DNA from: Deltaproteobacteria bacterium
GTDB taxonomy: Bacteria; Myxococcota_A; Polyangia; JACPQR01
Direction: 5' to 3'
DNA length: 39,291 nucleotides
Assembly (NCBI GenBank): GCA_016190375.1
Contig: JACPQR010000066.1
Coordinates: 1 to 39,291 of the forward strand
Shown piece after piece: positions 6,972-15,189 of this stretch (position 1 is the first letter of the stretch; each line of letters opens with the position of its first letter). The notes below the pieces were generated by a model. The model was not told where the DNA came from. It did not search any database and saw only the letters and a program-made list of their open reading frames with translations. Both the position numbers and the translations under genes were made by a program.

Positions 6972-8498
6972 ATGAGAGCCCTGATCGTCGTCGTCTGTGT
7001 GTCGGCCCTGTCGCCCAGGGCCGAGGCGAAGGGAGAGGGCGGCGGGATCTCGGGCTTCTGCTTCGGTCAGGACAAGCTGCTCGCGACGGTGGCTCGTTTT
7101 CCGGACTCGGCTCCCGAGCTGGTCGTCGTCTCGACGAACTTCGGCATCCTCGTCTCGCGGGACGGCGGAGACACGTACGGATGGATCTGCCCGCAGACCT
7201 ACGGGGCGCAGATCGCCGGCAACTTCACCCTCTTCGCTCTCCCGGGAGTCGCGGTCCTGCCCGACGGAACGATCTTCGTCTTGACGGGGGCGATGGGGTA
7301 CTGGATCTCGAGCGAGGATGCGTGCCGTTTCGACGCCGCGCCCGACGAGGATCTGAGGGCGACGACGGTCGTGTCCGTCGCGGCGCGCGCGGCGCTGCCC
7401 GACACGGCTTTTGCGGCAGCGAGCTGGCCCGGTCGGGGCCCCTTCGGCATATTCCGCAGCGACGACGGCGGCGCGACGTTCGGCGCCACCGAGCTGGTGT
7501 CCGACGGGACCTTCCGCTACGGAAGCGTGCACGTCACCCTGGGTGGCGAGCGCGTCTACGCGACGACTCGCACCCAGGACGGCATCATCGCCCTGTGGCG
7601 GAGCGACGATCGAGGGGACTCGTGGACGCCCGGCGACGCCGAGATCGAGGCCTTCAGCGGCGTCGTCACGGGCGCGCTCCCGAGCAACGTCGATCGCGTC
7701 TACCTCGAGGCCGTCCGCTCCATCACCGGCGCCTGCGAGTTCGATGTTGCCGTCCTCGGAAGCTCCGACGGCGGGGACACCTTCGACACCGTGGCAGAGC
7801 GCGACGAGATCCTGGTGGGCTCGATCGTCCGCGACGACGGCTCGGTCTGGATCGGGTGGAAGGACAGCGGAATCGAGGCTTCGGAGGACGGCGTCGACTT
7901 CGTGCCCCTCGAGGGCAGCCCGCGGCCGGTCGGCTGCGTGCAACCGGCCCGCGACGGCGACGTCGCCGTCTGTCCGCTGGACGATTCTCCGGTGCTGGTC
8001 ACGCTCTGGGACTCCGCCACGGGAGTCTTCGAGCCGCTCGTGACGCTGGATGACATCACGGGCCCGCTCGACTGCCCCGCCGATACGCCGGTCGGCAGGG
8101 AATGCGGGCAGCGCTGGGAGGAGATGGCCGCCTACTGGGGCCTGGAGCCAGGCCAGCCGGGCGAGGACGGAGGAGCTCCGGGCTCGGACGCAGGAGGCCC
8201 CCCCGGTCGGGACGCGGGCGCCCCCGGCCGCGACGCCGGCGACATCGTGGTCGACGAGCCGACCGACGGCTGCTCGTGTCGGGTGGGAGGAAGCGGCAGC
8301 CGGTCCTGGGCGCTGCCATTCCTGGTGGCCGTCGCCCTGTCGCGCCGGAGCCGACGCTACGAGGACCGGGATTCGCCCCGGCTCTGCCTGGGTGGCAGCC
8401 GACGGTCGAGAATTCCGGGAGTCGGTCATCGACCCGGAGGAACAGGCGACAGGCAACAGGCGACAGGCGGGCATTTGCCGGACGGCCGGAGGGGCTGA
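6972..8498 (+). CDS. Secreted Asp-box beta-propeller protein with MYXO-CTERM tail
   Basis: About 508 residues from the ATG at 6972, where a clear signal peptide begins (MRALIVVVCVSALS). At least four BNR/Asp-box motifs are seen (SRDGGDTYGW, SDDGGATFGA, SDDRGDSWTP, SSDGGDTFDT), as in sialidase-like beta-propellers. A Gly/Pro/Asp linker with repeated GRDAGAPG precedes a MYXO-CTERM signal at residues 433-462: Cys pair, hydrophobic helix, then RRSRR. This signal directs sorting and processing in Myxococcota. Unusually, the frame does not stop after the Arg cluster (8357) but runs 46 more residues into the inverted repeat at 8434. The extra tail looks non-native. Ligand unknown. Confidence 0.8.
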   Translation: MRALIVVVCVSALSPRAEAKGEGGGISGFCFGQDKLLATVARFPDSAPELVVVSTNFGILVSRDGGDTYGWICPQTYGAQIAGNFTLFALPGVAVLPDGTIFVLTGAMGYWISSEDACRFDAAPDEDLRATTVVSVAARAALPDTAFAAASWPGRGPFGIFRSDDGGATFGATELVSDGTFRYGSVHVTLGGERVYATTRTQDGIIALWRSDDRGDSWTPGDAEIEAFSGVVTGALPSNVDRVYLEAVRSITGACEFDVAVLGSSDGGDTFDTVAERDEILVGSIVRDDGSVWIGWKDSGIEASEDGVDFVPLEGSPRPVGCVQPARDGDVAVCPLDDSPVLVTLWDSATGVFEPLVTLDDITGPLDCPADTPVGRECGQRWEEMAAYWGLEPGQPGEDGGAPGSDAGGPPGRDAGAPGRDAGDIVVDEPTDGCSCRVGGSGSRSWALPFLVAVALSRRSRRYEDRDSPRLCLGGSRRSRIPGVGHRPGGTGDRQQATGGHLPDGRRG

Positions 8499-8591
8499 CG
8501 TCACGCCCTCGACTCCGGATTCCGATCCGGCATCCGGCGTCCGGCGGTTCCCGGTCGCCCGTCGCCCGTTGCCTGTCGCCTGTTCCTCCGG
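8434..8591. repeat. Inverted repeat with tandem-unit arms (family 1, copy 2)
   Basis: Outer arms 8434-8457 and 8568-8591 are exact 24-base reverse complements, beginning CCGGAGGAACAGGCGACAGG. They continue inward as imperfect GGCRACA/G units. The centre contains TCCGGATTCCGATCCGGCATCCGG and a palindromic TGACGTCA. The element lies between convergent genes, and the 3' end of the Asp-box gene reads into it. It shares arm units with the copy at 1-105 and its core style with 13195-13293 and 14154-14236. Confidence 0.8.
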
Positions 8592-8677
8592 ATTGGTCGC
8601 CTTGCACCAACTCCGTCTCTGCCGCCGTCAGGCGGCCTCTGACCGACCGCCGCCGCGAACGGCTCTCCCGTCGCTGA

Positions 8678-8703
8678 AGGGACCGTTCATGCAGGAGGTC
8701 CCT
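8678..8703 (-). terminator. Candidate terminator hairpin after the GH15 gene
   Basis: AGGGACC (8678-8684) pairs perfectly with GGTCCCT (8697-8703) across a 12-base loop, starting 17 bases after the GH15 stop on the minus strand. Only a short T-run (TT) follows, so intrinsic termination would be weak. Confidence 0.35.
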
Positions 8704-8719
8704 CGCTTCCTGGGAGCCG

Positions 8720-10486
8720 TCAGAGGATGTCCGTCCACCGCGGCGAAGCCGCGTACGCGGCGTGGATGAGGCCCACGTGCGAGTATGCCTGCGGGAAGTT
8801 CCCCCACATCCTCGCGGTCGAGGCCTCGTAGTCCTCCGAGAGCAGACCCAGGGGTGAGCGCGCGGAGCGGGCACGGTCGAGGACGGCGCGGGCCTCGTCG
8901 TGGCGGCCGGCGGCGGCCAGAGCCTCGACCCACCAGAAGGAGCAGATGGTGAAGGCCACGGTCGGCTGACCAAAGCCGTCGTCCGCAGCGTAGCGGAAGA
9001 GCCACCCGTCCCTCGTCAAGGATTCCCCGATGGCGTCGATGGTCGACCCCAGCCTGGCGTCGCCCGGGCTCAAGAAATGGAGCGGCGCGAGCTGGAGGAG
9101 CGCTGCGTCGAGATCCGATCCGCCGTAGCTGCCGACGAACGTGCGGCGATCGGCGTTCCACCCGCTCGCGAGGATCTGCTCGCGGATCCGGTCGGCGGCC
9201 GCGCGGTACTCCGCGGCGCGGTTCGGGACGTGCCGCTCGGCCACCCGCGCCATCCGGTCCGCGCCGGCCCAGCACATCAGGCTCGAGAAGGTCTGAGGCC
9301 TCCAGTTCCCGCGGTACTCCCAGATCCCCGCGTCCGGAGAGCCGGCCACGGCGATGGCCTTCTTCGCCAGGCGCTCGACGAGCTCCAGGCTGTCCCTGGT
9401 TCGCTCGGCGCGGAAGCGCTCGTCGAGGAACACCGGAGCCAGCGCGAGCACCATCTCCCCGAAGATGTCGTTCTGCCGGTGCGTCGCAGCCCCGTTTCCG
9501 ATCCGCACCGGCTTTTCGCCCTCGAACCCCCGCCAGTTCTCGAGCACCCGCTCTTGCAGCTCCGAGGTGCCATCCACGCGGTACAGCGGGGCGAGATCGA
9601 GCGAGGGGCTGCCGCCCACCACGTTCAGGAGATACTGGACGAACTGCTCGCGTTCCTCGAAGTGGCCGAGCAACCCGAGCGCGCCCAGCACGTAGTACGA
9701 GTCCCGGAGCCAGCAGTAGCGGTAGTCCCACGTCCTCCCGCTGCCAGGCGCCTCGGGGATCGACGTCGTCGTCGCGGCCACGATGGCCCCGGTGTCCTCG
9801 AAGCAGTGCAGCTTGAGCGCGAGGGCCGAGCGGATCACCTCGTCCTGGAACAGGGGCGGGACGTCGCAATGCTTGACCCATCGCTGCCAGTAGGCGACGG
9901 TGCTCCTGAGCTGCCGATCGCAGGTGGAGGCCAGGGGCTCCTCCAGCGCGGGAGGACCCCACGAGAGGACGAAGTAGCGGCGGCTCGTGAGGGCGAAGGG
10001 CCGACCTCCGAGGTAGGAGTACGGTGTGTCGGTAGCGAGCGTGAGCAGGCTCGAGAAGCCGTCGAACGACACGTGCTCCGAGGTCTGGACCTCGGTCGGC
10101 ACGTTCCGCGACCAGCCGAGCCTGGGCTGGCAGACGACCCGGACCATCGGTGTCCCCTCGACAGGCTCGACGATCCTGACGAGGCGCGTCGGGCGGTGGT
10201 AGCGCTCGAGCTCGGCGAAACGGGGAGCGAAGTCGAGGACGCGGAAGCTCCCCCCAGGTGCGAGGAACCTGGTCTCCAGGACGTTCGTGTTCGGCAGGTA
10301 CTGCTGAGTCCCGACGCTCCCGTCGGCGGGGCCGATCAGCCATCGGCCGCCCTCCTCGTCCAGGAGGCTGGAGAAGACGGGCTCCGAGTCGAAGCGCGGC
10401 AGACAGCACCAGACGACGTCGCCGGTCCTGGAGACCAGGGCCGAGAACTGGCAGTTGCCGACGAGACCGAGATCCTCGAGGCGCAT
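8720..10486 (-). CDS. Glycoside hydrolase family 15 (glucoamylase/trehalase-like)
   Basis: 588 residues. The N-terminal beta-sandwich (residues 1-190) leads into an (alpha/alpha)6 barrel. Signature motifs are RTWDYRYCWLRD (251-262), AGIWEYRG (386-393, with the probable general acid Glu390) and SEDYEASTARMWGNFPQAYSH (550-570, containing the probable base). This fits the cytosolic bacterial GH15 group that hydrolyses alpha-glucosidic bonds in glucans, trehalose or oligosaccharides. No signal peptide. The ATG at 10486 is preferred to a TTG five codons upstream. It is divergent from hemN and convergent with the MYXO-CTERM gene. Confidence 0.88.
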   Translation of the reverse strand: MRLEDLGLVGNCQFSALVSRTGDVVWCCLPRFDSEPVFSSLLDEEGGRWLIGPADGSVGTQQYLPNTNVLETRFLAPGGSFRVLDFAPRFAELERYHRPTRLVRIVEPVEGTPMVRVVCQPRLGWSRNVPTEVQTSEHVSFDGFSSLLTLATDTPYSYLGGRPFALTSRRYFVLSWGPPALEEPLASTCDRQLRSTVAYWQRWVKHCDVPPLFQDEVIRSALALKLHCFEDTGAIVAATTTSIPEAPGSGRTWDYRYCWLRDSYYVLGALGLLGHFEEREQFVQYLLNVVGGSPSLDLAPLYRVDGTSELQERVLENWRGFEGEKPVRIGNGAATHRQNDIFGEMVLALAPVFLDERFRAERTRDSLELVERLAKKAIAVAGSPDAGIWEYRGNWRPQTFSSLMCWAGADRMARVAERHVPNRAAEYRAAADRIREQILASGWNADRRTFVGSYGGSDLDAALLQLAPLHFLSPGDARLGSTIDAIGESLTRDGWLFRYAADDGFGQPTVAFTICSFWWVEALAAAGRHDEARAVLDRARSARSPLGLLSEDYEASTARMWGNFPQAYSHVGLIHAAYAASPRWTDIL

Positions 10487-10662
10487 CCGAGACCGGTCCA
10501 AGCCTAGTGCACGTTTGCTTCGCCGCCAGGCCCGGCCGTGCAGGTTTTCGCCGTCGCGGGTCTCGGCGGGGATTCGGTCCTGCGAGGCCGACCCTTTTTT
10601 GTTTCCGTCCTGGTGGCGTGCACGCCGCGGTCGAAATATGCTGCGACCGACAAGGAGCCGGA

Positions 10663-12030
10663 ATGGGAACCTTCCCCGAGGTCACTTCCGACGTGCTGGC
10701 GCGCTACGACGTGCCGGGACCTCGCTACACGAGCTATCCGACCGTTCCTGAGTGGACGGGCACGTTCGGCGCCGCCGAGCTGGCAGGCAAGCTGGGAGAG
10801 GCTGCAACTCAGGGGAGCGCGAGCCCGCTCTCCCTCTACTTCCACATCCCCTTCTGCCGCGAGATGTGCACGTACTGTGGCTGCAACGTCGTGATCGCTC
10901 ACGATGATCGCGGGCGCGCCGACCCGTACCTCGCCCGGCTCGCTCGGGAGATCGAGATGGTCGCGGAGCTCCTGGGCGAGCGGCGCTCCTTCTGCCAGCT
11001 CCATCTCGGGGGCGGCACCCCGACGTTTCTCGACCTCTCGCAGCTCGAGGCGCTCTGGAGCGCCATCTCGAGCCGCTTTTGCGCCGCGCCCGGCGCGGAG
11101 CTCGCCGTCGAGGTAGACCCGGTCGTGACGACGCCGGACCAGCTCGCGTTGCTCTCGCGGTTCGGGTGGAACCGCCTCTCGATGGGCGTGCAGGACTTCG
11201 AGCCCGAGGTGCAACGCGCGGTCAACCGGATACAGACTCCCGAGCAGACGCGGGCGCTGCTCGTGGCCGCGAGGGAGCTCGGCTATCGAGGCATCAACTT
11301 CGATCTCATCTATGGGCTGCCGCTTCAGACGCCGCAGGGCTGGCAGCGCACGCTCGACGAGGTGGTCGCGATGCGGCCCGACCGAGTGGCGGTCTACTCG
11401 TTCGCGTACCTGCCCGATCTGCGGCCCCATCAGAAGCGGATCGAGCCGGATCGCGTGCCCAGGGGCCTGGAGAAGCTCGGGCTGTTCCGGCTCGCCTACG
11501 AGGCGTTCGTCGGAGCCGGCTACCGGCCGATCGGGATGGACCACTTCGCCTTGCCGGACGACGAGCTCGCGCGCGCGCAGGAGCAGAGGGTGCTCAGGCG
11601 CAACTTCCAGGGATACACCGTGCTTCCGGCGACGGACGTGATCGCGTTCGGCATCACGGGCATCAGCGACGTCCAGGGAGCCTACGCTCAGAACGTGCGT
11701 CCGCTCTCGCGCTACTACGAAGCGGTGGACGCCGGGAAGTTCGCCACCGAGAGGGGGATCCTCCTGACCGAGGACGACCGCCGGCGCCGCGACGTCATCA
11801 CGCAGATCATGTGCAACTTCTGGATCGACCTCGGTGACGAGGGACAGCGTCTGTACTCGCGCGAGCTGGAAGAGCTGCGCCAGCTCGAGTCTCAGGGCCT
11901 CGTGCGGATCGCGGGATCGGAGATCGAGCTGACTCCCATCGGGCGAGTGTTCGTCCGGAACGTCGCCATGGTCTTCGACGCGCGCCTGAGGGCAAGCGAG
12001 AAGCAGCGCCGCTTCTCTCAGACGGTGTAG
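10663..12030 (+). CDS. hemN: Oxygen-independent coproporphyrinogen III oxidase HemN
   Basis: 455-residue radical SAM enzyme that decarboxylates two propionates of coproporphyrinogen III to make protoporphyrinogen IX in anaerobic haem synthesis. The cluster motif is C65-x3-C69-x2-C72-x-C74 (CREMCTYCGC), with HLGGGTPTFL and the HemN-type N-terminus RYDVPGPRYTSYPT. Length fits true HemN rather than the shorter HemW. AAGGAG precedes the ATG at 10663. It is relevant here because the cluster to the right encodes many c- and b-type haem proteins, although it is not part of that operon. The stop lies nine bases from the convergent gene at 12040. Confidence 0.93.
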   Translation: MGTFPEVTSDVLARYDVPGPRYTSYPTVPEWTGTFGAAELAGKLGEAATQGSASPLSLYFHIPFCREMCTYCGCNVVIAHDDRGRADPYLARLAREIEMVAELLGERRSFCQLHLGGGTPTFLDLSQLEALWSAISSRFCAAPGAELAVEVDPVVTTPDQLALLSRFGWNRLSMGVQDFEPEVQRAVNRIQTPEQTRALLVAARELGYRGINFDLIYGLPLQTPQGWQRTLDEVVAMRPDRVAVYSFAYLPDLRPHQKRIEPDRVPRGLEKLGLFRLAYEAFVGAGYRPIGMDHFALPDDELARAQEQRVLRRNFQGYTVLPATDVIAFGITGISDVQGAYAQNVRPLSRYYEAVDAGKFATERGILLTEDDRRRRDVITQIMCNFWIDLGDEGQRLYSRELEELRQLESQGLVRIAGSEIELTPIGRVFVRNVAMVFDARLRASEKQRRFSQTV

Positions 12031-12039
12031 AACGACGGT

Positions 12040-12948
12040 CTAGAACGAGACCGGCAGATCGACCTGCACGACGTTGTAGTCCTGGCCGGACATCGGGTCG
12101 TCCATGCCGCGAGCGTAGGCCACGCCCGGACGGATCCACATCGTGTCCGAGAGCTTGATGTGGAAGCGTGGCCCGACCGCGAGCGTGAGCGTGTCACGTT
12201 TCTTCGAGTCCGCCTCCACGAAGACCGGCGTCGACAGCCAGCGCTGGTAGCGGAGCTCCGCGCCCAGCGAGACCTGTGGAATCACGAAGTAGCCGAGGTG
12301 AAGGCCCGCCGTGAAGTTGGTCCGGGCCTCGTCCGCGTCGACCTCCTCGCCCCGTACCCGGAGGAGCTCGAGGACCGTCACCTCGAGCTGCGCCGTGAAG
12401 CCGCCCTTCACGAACGCCAGGTCGATTCCGGGGAAGACCGTGAAGTAGTTGACCGCGAACATCGCGTTGTCCATCGCCGACCGCGCCAGGATTCCCGAGC
12501 CGGCGGCGCTTCTGGCGTCGGCGTCCGGCGAGTTTCCGCCGCCCATTCCGACGGGAATGGCGAACCCGAGGAAGCCCGTCAGCCGAAGGTCCGATCCCAG
12601 GGGCCACAGGCCGGTCGCGCCGAGCACCGGGTTGACGAGCGAGACGCCGGATCCGTCTCCGCCCGGAGCGTTCGACACGAACCCGAGCCTCACGAGCGGC
12701 GCCAACCACGGGGTGAGCTTGTAGGAGCCGAGGAGCGTCGTGGCCACGGTGCTGCCGTTGCCGGCCGCGTCCTCATAGAACGCGACCGCGGTATCGGACC
12801 GTACGACGGTCGCCACGGCGGCCGGTCTGAGCTGCCACGGAAGCGAGTACGGCGGTGGCGGAGCCGGCGGTGGCTCGTCGGCGGTTGCGTGGGTGGAGGA
12901 GAGGGCGACGAGGCCGGCGACGAGGGCGGCTACTCCGAACGGACGCAT
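12040..12948 (-). CDS. Putative outer-membrane beta-barrel protein
   Basis: 302 residues with a Sec signal peptide (MRPFGVAALVAGLVAL...THATA) and a Pro-rich mature N-terminus. Alternating amphipathic stretches follow, such as GAELRYQRWL and LGLHLGYFV-type strands, and the protein ends in Phe (VQVDLPVSF), the usual terminal residue recognised by the BAM machinery. I see no specific enzyme or porin family. A GGGGAAAA-type ribosome site precedes the ATG. It is a single gene convergent with hemN. The 250 bp upstream (12949-13194) contain no recognisable gene. Confidence 0.6.
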   Translation of the reverse strand: MRPFGVAALVAGLVALSSTHATADEPPPAPPPPYSLPWQLRPAAVATVVRSDTAVAFYEDAAGNGSTVATTLLGSYKLTPWLAPLVRLGFVSNAPGGDGSGVSLVNPVLGATGLWPLGSDLRLTGFLGFAIPVGMGGGNSPDADARSAAGSGILARSAMDNAMFAVNYFTVFPGIDLAFVKGGFTAQLEVTVLELLRVRGEEVDADEARTNFTAGLHLGYFVIPQVSLGAELRYQRWLSTPVFVEADSKKRDTLTLAVGPRFHIKLSDTMWIRPGVAYARGMDDPMSGQDYNVVQVDLPVSF

Positions 12949-13194
12949 GCTTTTCCCCTTTTCGACGGGTCCGCATGCAACCGCCGCTCCAGAAAGCGCA
13001 GCCCCTGCGTTTGGCGGCGATTTGCTCGCATTTTACGCGTTTGCGCCGGGGGCGTGGGCGCCGGTGACGCGCAGTTGATGCGCCGCGCCGGCCACAGACC
13101 GCATTCGATGCGCGCAATCGCCGTGATCTGACTTCCGTCAACCTCCGGCTGGCCGCGGTGGGTCGCAGCGCGCACCCCCGAGTCGGTGGCCGGC
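12949..13194. other. Intergenic region upstream of the barrel gene
   Basis: Non-coding as far as I can see. It must hold the promoter of the minus-strand gene ending at 12948. The motif TCAACCTCCGGCT at 13138-13150 recurs exactly at 13283-13295, bracketing most of the inverted repeat at 13195-13293. No other structure recognised. Confidence 0.4.
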
Positions 13195-13293
13195 CCCGGA
13201 AGGAATCCACAGGAAGGCGGGAAGGCGGGAAGACAGGAAGGAAAATCTCGATCCGGTCCTTCCATCCTTCCCGCCTTCCTGTTCAACCTCCGG
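13195..13293. repeat. Inverted repeat with tandem-unit arms (family 1, copy 3)
   Basis: ACAGGAAGGCGGGAAGG at 13209-13225 is the exact reverse complement of 13266-13282. The arms are made of AGGAAGGCGGGAAGG-type units, with CTCGATCCGGTCC in the centre and CCGGA at the outer ends. The element ends directly at the stop codon of the universal stress protein gene, so it could act as that gene's terminator hairpin. Confidence 0.75.
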
Positions 13294-13755
13294 CTAGGGC
13301 TCCCCTGGCCGGACCGTCAGGACGGGGCAGGGGGCTCGCCGGACCACGCGTTCGGCGATCGAGCCCAGAAGGGCGTGCTGCATGCCCGTTCGCCCGTGCG
13401 TGCCCATCACGATCAGGTCCGCTCGCTCCTCGGTGGCGGAGGCCGGGATCGCCTCGGCGGGTACGCCCGTCCGCACCACGGTCCGCACGTCGAGCTCCGG
13501 CCGGGGAGCGGCGCGCTCGACCTGCAGCTCGACGGCTCGGTGAGCGGCTTCCATGTGCCTGAGGCCCAGTCCCCTGAGGAACTCCTCCTCACTTTGCTCG
13601 AATGGCATCCTCCACCTGCGCTCGCCGAATGGCTGCTCGGCGACGTGGAGGACGACGACCTCTGCGCCCAGCCGCGTCGCGAGCTCGAGCCCGGTTCGGA
13701 GCGCCGGCATGGAGGCTTCCGTCAAGTCTGTCGCAATCAGGATTCGCCGGAACAT
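13294..13755 (-). CDS. Universal stress protein, UspA family
   Basis: 153-residue single Usp domain. It begins MFRRILIATDLTEAS with the ATP-contacting Asp10. The C-terminal G-x2-G-x9-G-S motif is complete (GTHGRTGMQHALLGS, residues 118-132), so the ATP-binding subtype is likely. Such proteins accumulate under energy, oxygen or redox stress. It stands alone on the minus strand, between the barrel gene and a decayed gene, and its stop touches inverted repeat 13195-13293. Physiological role not inferable beyond stress response. Confidence 0.9.
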   Translation of the reverse strand: MFRRILIATDLTEASMPALRTGLELATRLGAEVVVLHVAEQPFGERRWRMPFEQSEEEFLRGLGLRHMEAAHRAVELQVERAAPRPELDVRTVVRTGVPAEAIPASATEERADLIVMGTHGRTGMQHALLGSIAERVVRRAPCPVLTVRPGEP

Positions 13756-13834
13756 CGAGCTTTCCGCGCAAGCTTAGCAGACGCTCACGGGGAATCAGCG
13801 GCTCGATGGCGGACGGCTGCGCGGTTCCCGCTCC

Positions 13835-14152
13835 TCACCGCCGCCACGGACCCACGCTCCGTCCCTCGACGGGACCCGCGAGGCCCTCCCGGCCAGCGCA
13901 CGGCGCGCCAGTGTCGGCCACCACCGTGGCGAGCCAGCGGTCCACGATGCCCTCGCCCCCGTCCTCGCCGAGGACCGACAGCGCGATCACTCCGGGCGCG
14001 TCGTCGGTCCAGAACACCCACGCCTCCTCGCCCGAGCTTTAGCCCTCGGGACCGGACCGAGAGGGGCATCTCGCGAGATTGGGGGCACAGCACCGTGAGA
14101 TCCCCGAAGTACTCGAAGGATGCGTCGCCCTGTTTCCCGGAGCACCGCGCGA
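13835..14152 (-). pseudogene. Frameshifted remnant of a hypothetical protein
   Basis: Two minus-strand frames carry protein-like sequence that would join with one frameshift near 14040. The upstream frame reads DASFEYFGDLTVLCPQSREM and the downstream frame AWVFWTDDAPGVIALSVLG, then DRWLATVVADTGAPC, ending at 13835. No intact start is seen; the 5' end runs into the inverted repeat at 14154-14236. The pieces do not match a family I know. The remainder of the 650 bp gap (13756-14406) shows no intact gene. Confidence 0.4.
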
Positions 14153-14153
14153 G

Positions 14154-14236
14154 TGTGAACGTGGACGTAGACGTGGTCGTGGACGTGGACGATCCGGATT
14201 CGGCCTCGACCACGACCACGACCACGACCACGCCTG
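14154..14236. repeat. Inverted repeat with tandem-unit arms (family 1, copy 4)
   Basis: The left arm is about six copies of GTGGAC/GTGGTC and the right arm about four copies of GACCAC, which pair as an imperfect hairpin. The centre is GATCCGGATTCGG, the same core seen in the other three copies although the arm unit is quite different. A spurious Val-repeat frame runs through it. Confidence 0.7.
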
Positions 14237-14367
14237 CGAATCGACCGAACCCGCGCGCGAGCTGCGTGTCGACAGGGGCCGTAAGCCCGGTGCCGTCGCG
14301 AGGCGGTGCTGCGCGGCGCCGCCCGCGCGAAGCGCCGGTTCCCCTTTGATGGGCTCACGCTGCGAAA

Positions 14368-14386
14368 CCCCCGGCTCTGTCGGGGG
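14368..14386. other. GC-rich hairpin before the fusion acetyltransferase gene
   Basis: CCCCCG (14368-14373) pairs with CGGGGG (14381-14386) over a 7-base loop. Read on the minus strand the stem is followed by TTT, so it could stop antisense transcription. Read on the plus strand it would sit just upstream of the gene at 14407. Confidence 0.4.
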
Positions 14387-14406
14387 ATCCGTTAGACTGC
14401 GGCGCC

Positions 14407-15186
14407 ATGAGCCGCCCGCCCGTGCCCCCAGGCCCCATCGTCAGCCTCGTCTACCGCTGCCCTCCACAGCGCCGCGCCGCGCTCGTCGAGTTCTTCCGTG
14501 AGGCCTTCCCGTTCTATGAAGGTCCCGGTGGCATCCGGATGGGCCTGTACGAGAGCGTCGACGACCCGGGCCTGCTCCTCGAGCTCGTGGCCTATGCGAC
14601 CGAGGAGGACTACGCGCGAGATCAGGTGCGTGTCGAGCGCGACCCCGAGATGCTCGCCGTGTTGTCGAGGTTCGAGGCTCACCTCGACGGGCCAGTGGAG
14701 GTGCGGAGGATGCGTCCCGTGCCAGTGGAGGCGAAGAGCGACGACCATGGGGAGCTCCGCGAACCGGCCGCGATCGACGACCTCGCGCTGAACGACCACG
14801 CGGCGGTGTCCAGGCTCCTCGCGGACGCGGGCTTGCCCCTGCCCGACGGCGAGGACACGCCCGTGCGAATGATGGTGGCGAGGGGAGGAAGCGCGGTCGT
14901 CGGTTGCGCGGGGTGGGAGCGATACGGCGAGCGGGCTCTCTTGCGATCCGTGGCGGTGGCGCCGGACGCCCGCAAGCGCGGAGTCGGGCGTGCGCTGGTC
15001 GAGGCGGCGATCGCGCGATCCGGGGCAGCAGAGGTCTATCTGCTGACCACGGGAGCGAGCGATTTCTTCGCGCGGCTCGGGTTCGAGCTTTGCGACCGCG
15101 CTGCCATCCCCGAGGACGTCGCGAGCTCGCGCGAGATGCGGCTCGGCTGCTGCCGCGATGCGGTCTCGATGAGACGGGCGAGGTAG
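14407..15186 (+). CDS. ABM-like domain fused to ArsN2-like GNAT acetyltransferase
   Basis: 259 residues in two domains. Residues about 8-105 look like a dimeric alpha/beta-barrel (ABM type) fold (IVSLVYRCPPQRR, GLYESVDDPGLLLELVAYAT). Residues about 116-255 are a compact GNAT acetyltransferase with the acetyl-CoA loop RKRGVGRALVEAA and an ArsN2-like end (YLLTTGASDFFARLGFELCDR). ArsN2-type enzymes acetylate small toxic or antibiotic amines; here the substrate is unknown. The start at 14407 lacks an obvious ribosome site but begins the first domain. It converges with the lipoprotein gene at 15190. The two-domain fusion is unusual. Confidence 0.7.
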   Translation: MSRPPVPPGPIVSLVYRCPPQRRAALVEFFREAFPFYEGPGGIRMGLYESVDDPGLLLELVAYATEEDYARDQVRVERDPEMLAVLSRFEAHLDGPVEVRRMRPVPVEAKSDDHGELREPAAIDDLALNDHAAVSRLLADAGLPLPDGEDTPVRMMVARGGSAVVGCAGWERYGERALLRSVAVAPDARKRGVGRALVEAAIARSGAAEVYLLTTGASDFFARLGFELCDRAAIPEDVASSREMRLGCCRDAVSMRRAR

Positions 15187-15189
15187 CGC

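Noticed and set aside
8434..8591. Tandem GGCGACA units as a CRISPR array
   Set aside because: The units are 7 bp, lack spacers and are arranged as inverted arms; no cas gene is near.
13785..14231. Minus-strand frame starting with a run of Val
   Set aside because: The start lies in the GTGGTC repeat; only its middle part looks protein-like and is reported as part of a frameshifted remnant.
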